Notes under the pieces: model-generated
What the model saw: only the letters and a program-made list of their open reading frames with translations
Told to the model about the DNA's origin: nothing
The model's database searches: none
Shown: positions 6,288 through 12,500 of the stretch, piece after piece
Position numbering within the stretch: position 1 is the first letter of the stretch
Layout: each line of letters begins with the position of its first letter
Translations under genes and position numbers: made by a program
NCBI GenBank assembly: GCA_002440085.1
Contig: DJRM01000091.1
Coordinates: 1 to 14,479 of the forward strand
Direction of reading: 5' to 3'
From: Bacteroidales bacterium UBA6360
GTDB lineage: Bacteria > Bacteroidota > Bacteroidia > Bacteroidales > UBA932
Length of the DNA stretch: 14,479 nucleotides

Positions 6288-6389
6288 TGTCAGAGACTTC
6301 GGCGACGGCGGGACAAAGATAGCGTTTTTCCGGCAAAGGCACAGACTTTGACGCGGATATAAGGCGCATTTTCCCATGACAGTTTGTCA
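6278..6389. promoter_or_regulatory. Two TGACA/TGTCA inverted repeats in the menG-cobW divergent region
   Basis: CTGACAA-CA-TTGTCAG (6278-6293, 7-bp arms) spans the menG start codon, and TGACA-gtt-TGTCA (6377-6389) lies about 100 bases before the CobW-family ATG. They share the half-site TGACA and their centres are about 97 bases apart. They may be binding sites for one dimeric repressor, but no regulator gene in the window is an obvious partner. Confidence 0.3.
6314..6321 (-). promoter_or_regulatory. -7 promoter box for menG
   Basis: On the minus strand TATCTTTG matches TAnnTTTG exactly, 26 bases before the chosen menG ATG. No convincing -33 box is seen. Confidence 0.45.
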
Positions 6390-6490
6390 GCGGTATGTGC
6401 GCCGCAAAATTTCCCCGATCCTTTCCGAATGGCGGTTTTGCGGACCGAGGAGGCTCGGAACGATACGATAAATATAAAGACAACAAGATA

Positions 6491-7846
6491 ATGGAAAAGA
6501 AAGAAATTCCGGTGCTCCTGCTCACCGGCTATCTCGGAAGCGGCAAGACGACGCTCCTCAACAGGATTCTTGCGAATGAGAAGGGCATACGCTTCGCCGT
6601 TATTGTCAATGACATAGGAGAAGTCAACATTGACGCTGCACTCATCCAGAAAGGCGGAGTGGTCGGAAAGAAGGACGAGAGTCTCGTCGCGCTTCAGAAC
6701 GGCTGTATATGCTGCACTCTGAAGGCCGACCTAATAGAGCAGATTTACGAAATCATGAGGATGCAGAAGTTCGATTACATCGTCATCGAGGCCAGCGGAA
6801 TCTGCGAGCCGGAGCCTATCGCGAGGACAATCTGCAGCATCCCTACCTTCGGCGGTCTCTACACGAAATACGGCATCTGCCGGCTCGACAACATCGTCAC
6901 GGTGGTCGATGCGATGAGAATGCAGAGCGAGTTCGACTGCGGCGACACCCTCGTGATGAAGGACATCGACGAGGAAGACATCGAAAATCTTGTAATCCAG
7001 CAGATTGAGTTCTGTACTACCGTCCTTCTGAACAAGGCGTCGGAAGTATCGTCGAAGGAACTTGAACGAATAAAGGCCATCATCCGCGAGCTTCAGCCGA
7101 AGGCCGAAATCATCGAGTGCAACTATGCGGATGTGCCGCTTGAAAAGCTGTTGAACACTCACCTTTTCGACTACGACAAGGTGTCGGCGTCCGCCGGCTG
7201 GGTCAAGGGCATCGAGACCTCCGAGGAGGATGCCCATAAGGCCGAGCATGACCACGGGGAAGACGATGAACACGAGTATCACCATCACGACGATGACGAA
7301 CACGAGCATCATCACCACGATGACGAAGACAACGACGAGCACGAACATGGACACCACCATCACGATGACGAAGACCATGATGACGATGAAGAACATGACA
7401 GTCACCACGAGGAAGTCGGAGGGCATCATCATCATCACCATCACCACGAGCATGAGGGCGGCGAGGTCGAGGAATACGGCATAGGCACCTTCGTCTATTG
7501 CCGCCGTCCGGCCTTCGACATGAACAAGTTCGACAACTTCGTGGCGAAGAAATGGCCGCACAACGTCATCCGCGCCAAGGGTCTCTGCTACTTCAGCGAC
7601 GACACCGACATGTCATACCTCTTCGAACAGGCAGGCCGCCAGTTCCAGCTCAAGGCCGCCGGCAAATGGTACGCCACCGCCCCGGAGGAAGACCTCAAGG
7701 AAATCGCCGCCCAGGATCCGGACTTCATGAAGGACTGGGATCCGAAGTACGGCGACCGTATGCAGAAGCTCGTCTTCATCGGACAGCACCTCGACAAGGA
7801 GCAAATCACCAAAGACCTCGACTTCTGCCTCGTCAGCGAAGAGTAA
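6491..7846 (+). CDS. CobW/COG0523 G3E GTPase, putative metallochaperone with His-rich insert
   Basis: 451-aa GTPase of the CobW/Zng1 family, whose members bind zinc or other divalent metals and deliver them to client enzymes. Walker A is GYLGSGKTTLLN (residues 13-24). The hallmark metal site GCICC is at 71-75, and IVIEASGICEPEPI at 97-110 is the switch region. The guanine-specificity motif appears as NKAS (181-184), without the usual Asp. Residues 249-321 form a linker with about 31 His among Asp and Glu, including a run of eight His at 312-319. The CobW C-terminal domain follows (GIGTFVYCRRPAFD from 330). ATG 6491 is chosen because MEKKEIPVLLLTGY matches the family start; the 32 codons upstream are not conserved-looking. 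The client is not visible; zinc is most likely, and cobalt or nickel are possible. The gene ends in a 44-bp palindrome. Confidence 0.9.
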   Translation: MEKKEIPVLLLTGYLGSGKTTLLNRILANEKGIRFAVIVNDIGEVNIDAALIQKGGVVGKKDESLVALQNGCICCTLKADLIEQIYEIMRMQKFDYIVIEASGICEPEPIARTICSIPTFGGLYTKYGICRLDNIVTVVDAMRMQSEFDCGDTLVMKDIDEEDIENLVIQQIEFCTTVLLNKASEVSSKELERIKAIIRELQPKAEIIECNYADVPLEKLLNTHLFDYDKVSASAGWVKGIETSEEDAHKAEHDHGEDDEHEYHHHDDDEHEHHHHDDEDNDEHEHGHHHHDDEDHDDDEEHDSHHEEVGGHHHHHHHHEHEGGEVEEYGIGTFVYCRRPAFDMNKFDNFVAKKWPHNVIRAKGLCYFSDDTDMSYLFEQAGRQFQLKAAGKWYATAPEEDLKEIAAQDPDFMKDWDPKYGDRMQKLVFIGQHLDKEQITKDLDFCLVSEE

Positions 7847-7866
7847 GGCTGTTCCCATGAAGATTC

Positions 7867-7911
7867 AAAATCGGCAAAATTCACAATATATTGTGAATTT
7901 TGCCGATTTTT
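7867..7911 (+). terminator. Perfect 44-bp palindrome: terminator of the CobW-family gene
   Basis: Bases 7867-7888 and 7889-7910 are exact reverse complements, giving 22-bp arms with no spacer. The distal part contains ATCGGC/GCCGAT, and the 3' end reads GATTTTT (five T, 7907-7911). It starts 21 bases after the stop codon. As RNA it would form a long stem ending in U, a plausible intrinsic terminator for cobW. Because of A/T pairs at the base it could also act in reverse. Confidence 0.65.
7879..7898. promoter_or_regulatory. HipB operator O1
   Basis: ATTCACAATATATTGTGAAT, a perfect palindrome with half-sites TTCACAA-N4-TTGTGAA. It forms the centre of the 44-bp palindrome after the CobW-family gene. 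Its centre is 61 bases from that of O2. Assignment to HipB is inferred from position and copy number. Confidence 0.6.
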
Positions 7912-7939
7912 CATATAAAATAGTCCGACACTGCACAAA

Positions 7940-7959
7940 ATTCACAACATATTGTGAAT
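7940..7959. promoter_or_regulatory. HipB operator O2
   Basis: ATTCACAACATATTGTGAAT has perfect half-sites around a CATA centre; the match extends to 11-bp arms (7937-7962). It lies just upstream of the -33 region of the hip promoter. Confidence 0.65.
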
Positions 7960-7963
7960 TTTA

Positions 7964-7995
7964 ATTGTCAAGCACAACATTTTGATTAACTTTGC
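7964..7995 (+). promoter_or_regulatory. Bacteroidota-type promoter of the hipBST operon
   Basis: ATTG (7964-7967), a 19-base spacer and TAACTTTGC (7987-7995) closely match TTTG-N19-TAnnTTTG. Transcription would start near 8001, inside O3, giving a leader of about 30 bases before the hipB ATG. The promoter is flanked by O2 and O3, consistent with autorepression. Confidence 0.75.
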
Positions 7996-8000
7996 ATCAT

Positions 8001-8020
8001 ATTCACAATATACTGTGATT
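8001..8020. promoter_or_regulatory. HipB operator O3
   Basis: ATTCACAATATACTGTGATT has a perfect left half-site and a right half-site with two changes, so it is probably the weakest of the three. It covers the predicted transcription start. Its centre is again 61 bases from that of O2. Confidence 0.65.
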
Positions 8021-8031
8021 TTGACGCACAA

Positions 8032-8235
8032 ATGGATAAGAAAAATTTAGGATCTGCTATCAGGCAACGCCGGAAAATGCTGAAAATCAACCAGCGAATG
8101 GTGTCAGACTTGTCCCAAGTCAGCATAAACACCGTCACCGCAATAGAAAACGGAGTGGGAAACCCGCGATTAGACAGCGTTTTGGCCGTTGCCGAAACAT
8201 TGGGCTTACAATTGGATATAAAACTTAAAGACTGA
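8032..8235 (+). CDS. hipB: HipB-type antitoxin/repressor, XRE-family helix-turn-helix
   Basis: 67-aa DNA-binding protein consisting almost entirely of one XRE/Cro-type helix-turn-helix domain: LGSAIRQRRKMLKINQRMVSDLSQVSINTVTAIENGVGNPRLDSVLAVAETLGLQLDI (residues 6 to about 64). IRQRR, the recognition-helix region SQVSINTVTAIENG and the closing LDSVLAVAETLGL are typical of HipB. It lacks a long C-terminal tail. It is the first gene of a three-gene operon, 7 bases before hipS, and lies directly behind three copies of the palindrome TTCACAA-N4-TTGTGAA, its likely operator. In characterised systems HipB dimers repress the operon, and complexes with the kinase strengthen this. In three-gene systems the small middle protein, not HipB alone, carries the antitoxin role. 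Confidence 0.88.
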   Translation: MDKKNLGSAIRQRRKMLKINQRMVSDLSQVSINTVTAIENGVGNPRLDSVLAVAETLGLQLDIKLKD

Positions 8236-8242
8236 CAAATTC

Positions 8243-8569
8243 ATGAGAGCAGGAGAAGTTCTGATCAACGGGATTGATGCCGGTCTCTTGATTGAGACAG
8301 ACGAAGGCAAATACATATTCAAATACTATAAAGACTACCTCAAGAGCCCATTAGTCCAACCGGTGAGCCTTACCATGCCCCTGCAAGAAGAGGCATATAA
8401 CTCGGATACCCTTTTCCCTTTTTTCTTCAACATGCTGTCAGAAGGCGAAAACCGCGAGGCTCAGTCAAGGCTGCTCGGGATACCGGTAGAGGATGATTTC
8501 GGTTTCCTGCTCGCAACTTGCAGTTATGACACAATAGGCAATGTAACCGTAATACCGACAGAATTATGA
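8243..8569 (+). CDS. hipS: HipS-like small protein, HipA N-terminal subdomain 1
   Basis: 108-aa protein corresponding only to the N-terminal subdomain of HipA (PF13657, Couple_hipA). The domain is seen in RAGEVLINGIDAGLLIETDEGKYIFKYY, then VSLTMPLQEEAYNSDTLFPFFFNMLSEGENREAQSRLLGI, which matches the fold's P-L-x-F-F-x-N-L-L-P-E-G pattern, and DDFGFLLATCSYDTIGNVTVIP. In ordinary two-gene hipBA loci this part is fused to the kinase. In the HipBST system of E. coli O127:H6 the separate HipS is the antitoxin that neutralises HipT, and I infer the same role here. Start ATG 8243 lies 7 bases after the hipB stop. The stop overlaps the hipT start as ATGA, which suggests coupled translation and matched amounts. 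Confidence 0.85.
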   Translation: MRAGEVLINGIDAGLLIETDEGKYIFKYYKDYLKSPLVQPVSLTMPLQEEAYNSDTLFPFFFNMLSEGENREAQSRLLGIPVEDDFGFLLATCSYDTIGNVTVIPTEL

Positions 8570-9567
8570 TTGAACTCAATGTGTGTCCTTCCACTTTGGC
8601 AGAGGGATTTACGACTTATTCACCGACTACCCGAAAGACGTTGTTCGACGGGCGTGCCGTATCACACGTCTTCAGAGGAGAGAATCCTCACAAAGACAGC
8701 AAGGAGGCATGGGAGTCGTTCAGAAATATAGGAAGAATCTCCCTGTCAGGCGTTCAGTCCAAATTCTCCGCCGTAATAGGTGACGACGGAAATATCCGGT
8801 ACGGGAAAGATGGGGAACGCGGAACATTCATTCTCAAGCCCAATCCGACCGGCTACCATCTTTTCAACAGAAAATATTGCGCGGCAAATGAGAATGTCAC
8901 AATGCAGATTGCATCACAGGTATACGGTATTTCCACTGCGGCCAATGCCCTGTGTTTCTTTGACGACGGTGAGCCGGCATACATCACAAGAAGGTTTGAC
9001 ATCGGCAAGGGCGGAGCCAAACATCCTCAGGAAGATTTTGCCGCTCTCATGGGTTACACAAAAGCGAATGGAGGGAGCGACTACAAGTACATAAATGCCA
9101 GCTATGAGGAATGCGCGGAAGTCATCAGGAAGTTCGTCAAAGCATCCGCGATTGACATTCTGCGTTTCTTCCAGCTAATCCTGTTCAATTTCATATCACT
9201 GAATGACGATGCACATTTGAAGAATTTTTCACTGATAAAAGCAGGGGATGAATATCGGCTTTCACCGGCATACGACCTGATAAACACCTCCATCCACCTT
9301 GCGATGCCAAGAATCTTCGCATTGAACCGCGGGCTCTTTCGCGAAGGCATGGAATTTTCGGATGTAAGAACAATCCGCAAAGAAGATTTCATTGAGTTCG
9401 GGCGAAGGATAGGTCTGCCCGAAAAAATCGTGCTCAGCGAAATTAACCGGTTCTCATCGCCATCCGACAAGGTGGAGACATTGATAAACAACTCTTTTCT
9501 GTCCGAAGAACTAAAAAGGGGATACCTCTTTGACATGAGATACCGTCAGAAAATGCTTACCTTCTGA
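8566..9567 (+). CDS. hipT: HipT-like serine/threonine kinase toxin
   Basis: 333-aa HipA-family kinase lacking the N-terminal subdomain, which is encoded separately by hipS. Key elements: the Gly-rich loop GRISLSGVQSKF with the S-x-S pair S59/S61; ILKP with the ATP-binding Lys91; ITRRFD (140-145); the catalytic segment LNDDAHLKNFS (212-222; Asp215 or Asp214, His217, Asn220); and SPAYDLIN with the metal-binding Asp237. In E. coli HipT the equivalent S-x-S pair (Ser57/Ser59) is autophosphorylated and tunes toxicity, and the target is tryptophanyl-tRNA synthetase. HipA instead targets GltX. The target here is unknown. All catalytic residues are present, so the kinase should be active. It overlaps hipS by 4 bases, and its last 11 bases overlap the converging helicase gene. 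Confidence 0.88.
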   Translation: MIELNVCPSTLAEGFTTYSPTTRKTLFDGRAVSHVFRGENPHKDSKEAWESFRNIGRISLSGVQSKFSAVIGDDGNIRYGKDGERGTFILKPNPTGYHLFNRKYCAANENVTMQIASQVYGISTAANALCFFDDGEPAYITRRFDIGKGGAKHPQEDFAALMGYTKANGGSDYKYINASYEECAEVIRKFVKASAIDILRFFQLILFNFISLNDDAHLKNFSLIKAGDEYRLSPAYDLINTSIHLAMPRIFALNRGLFREGMEFSDVRTIRKEDFIEFGRRIGLPEKIVLSEINRFSSPSDKVETLINNSFLSEELKRGYLFDMRYRQKMLTF

Positions 9568-12500
9568 AACCGAGCCGTATTTCGGGCAGGACTATCGGAG
9601 TTTCAAGATATTTTGGGGCGCCGTTTGTCTTGTCAGGATTCTCGTGGTGCCAGAACAGGAGGAACCTGACTCTTGAAGAGATTGGCACATAGCCCTTTTG
9701 CTGAAGTTTTGACAGCTTTGTGCGGAAGGCTTCGGAGAATCGGCCGACTTGCTGTGAATATCCGTTAACCGTGGTGTAGAGCCGGTCATCTATTACATTC
9801 AGCGCATCTCCGGAACGAAGTTTTGAGATTATGTCCGACTTCCCCTTGAAACAGTCCAGATGCAAGTCCCTGTGCGAGAGCTGAAGCATGAGTTCGTCCG
9901 GTTCGGCATATGACGTCGAGTCATTTTCAATGGAAAGCCCGGTGACCGAACCGCCTCCATCGGCGAGTTCCGGAATGCTGTGGAATATGTCTCCGTCAAA
10001 ATGAACCGACAAGTTTGTCTTCGCCCTTGTCATTCCGACGTACATGACACGTCGTTCCCGGTCGGTAATCTGTGTCATGCCGCGAAGGAGAAGATACACA
10101 TTGTCAAACTCACGCCCTTTCGACTTGTGAACAGTCGAGACGACAACCTCATTTTTGGCAGCCTTGCAGAAGTCGCTGAGTTCGGACTCTCCGAAGAAAT
10201 TGAAAAGGTCCGAGACATAACGTTTGGACGGATATTCCTTCTCAAACGCGCCTATGCATGACAACGCCGTTTCAAGGCTTGAACTCCCGGCAAATTCGCG
10301 TGTCGTCAGTTCCATGGCGTGCGTCCACACATTGTCAGGAATTATCGTGGAACAGTTTGCACGGATGTCTGAGTAAAAGAGGTGAAGTTCGGCAAGGTCG
10401 TGGAGGCTGAAGCTGTCATTCGACTGAATCAGACGAGCCTTCACTCCCCTCCTGCCAAGCATGGCCGAAACCATAAGGGCGTCATCATTCGTCATTGTCA
10501 GGACAGCCGAACTTCCGGAGCGGTGCGCCGCAAGAATCTCATCAACGACAGCCTGCCCGTAATGCCCTGCAGGATGCCGTACAAGGCGGACACAACCGTC
10601 ACCGCCGACCACACATCTGATGGGCTCGGACTTCAGCCTGTTGCCGATTGTACGCGCAAACGAATTGGCAAGGGCGATTACCGGCTGACAGCTCCTGAAA
10701 TTCTCCAGCATATTATAGACCTTCGCATTGAACTCACTTATCAATAGTCCCATATACCTTGAGTCCGAACCTCGGAACTCATATATGTTCTGGTCGTCAT
10801 CCCCGACGGCAATCACCCTCATGTCGTCATTGTTGCGTACAAGTTCACGAACGAGGGCAAATTCGTCCTCACTCATGTCCTGCGCCTCGTCAATGACAAG
10901 TATCGACTTCGTAATCCGGCTACGTTCCACCTGACTGTCCATGACGGCATCGACAGCCTTATCTACAACATTCTCCGAATCGTCTATGGAGCCGACCTTG
11001 CCCAGCAAATCGAAGCAATAGGAATGGAAAGTCCTTATCTCAACATACTCGGCCGCATTTCCAATCAGTTCGCGAAGCCTCTTGTGAAACTCCGTCGCCG
11101 CGGCACGGGAGAATGTCAGCATCAGAAGCTGCTCGGACTTGACGTCTTCCATGAGTATCAGCGAGGCGAGCTTCCGCACGAGGACATAGGTCTTCCCGCT
11201 GCCCGGGCCAGCCGGGACAACGATAAACCGAGAGTCCCTGTCATTTATTATCGCGGACTGCGAAGGCGTCAGACTTCCGAATATTTCCCGATATTTCTGA
11301 GGACTGACATTTCGGTCCATTTCCTGCTGCTCTCCATCATCAAAATATTTTTTGACAAATGCCTTGAAATCCATAGTGAAATAGTCATGGACAAACCCCA
11401 GCGCGGCCTTTTCGTCAGAAACCATCATATTTGCATATTTCCCGACAATATGAATTTGCCGTATGCGCTGCCGGTAGAATGCGTCAAGATTCAGGTAGTC
11501 TTCCTTCCGATAGCGGCTGCGATTGTCGTGGTTGAGACGCTCTATCTGCAGTTTGTTGTACAGAACCATAAAACCGCCCTCAATACTCATAATTCCGGAC
11601 TTCGCAAGGAACAGGAGCGCATCCTCCACATCCTGAAGCGTGGCCTTTACATCATTGAAGATGGCAATTTCCCTGTTAAAGTCCTCCAAAAGACCGACAA
11701 GAGAGAACTGCACACGTATTTCATTTGAAACCGCATCCCGCACTCCAGTTTTGCGGAAGCGTTCAAGTATGAAACGCGACAGTGAACTTCTGACCTCGAA
11801 CTTTTCCCTAAGAACATGGATGTCGACTTTCGGGACTATGGATATGTATTCCTCGGAAAGCGGCTTCTTCTCTATATAGTTCTTTATCGTCCAGAAAAAC
11901 AATAATGTTCGTATATCCTTGACATTGGATTTCGAAAGACCGGCCGACAACGCCCTTTCGTTCAGTTCCTTAAAGCCGTATTGCCCGGCACCACCATCTT
12001 CGACCGCTCCGATGAGAAAATTCTCAAGCGAGAGCATCGTGTCTATCCGAGACGAGAAGGACGGGCGAAGATACGCAGTCATGTCCTCATCCTTGGCAAG
12101 AATCCCGCAAAGCTGCATCTTTTCCACGAGACGGACGACTTTTCCCGTTTCGATTCCAAGCATATCAGACAAATAGTCAATCCTCGACTCCGCCTCTGCG
12201 GTACCTGCCCTTGCGCGGCTTCTTTCCGATATGAGAGATTTGATTATACGAACCGCGTCCTGCCGGTCCTCTTCCGTAAACCTGTCATCGGAACGTATTA
12301 TCCGCGAAGCCTCATCAAGGTTTTTAGGCACGATACTCGTCGCGAATATCCTCGGACTATTCATGCCGCGCCTGACATATCCGGCGTTCTCCAAGGCAGC
12401 CACAGCGCTCTTGACCTTAGTCTCGACGTCCCGTATTTCATCCCACCCGGCCTTCCTCGCGACTTCAAGAGCGGAAATACAGACAAGGTCACGTTTCTGC

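Noticed and set aside
6731..7561. A long minus-strand open frame (276 codons) opposite the CobW-family gene, rich in Val/Met/Ile.
   Set aside because: It is the antisense shadow of the GAC/CAC-rich His/Asp insert and has no start signals.
7861..9567. The possibility that hipBST sits on an integrated mobile element.
   Set aside because: No integrase, transposase, tRNA or flanking direct repeat was found; lower G+C is only suggestive.
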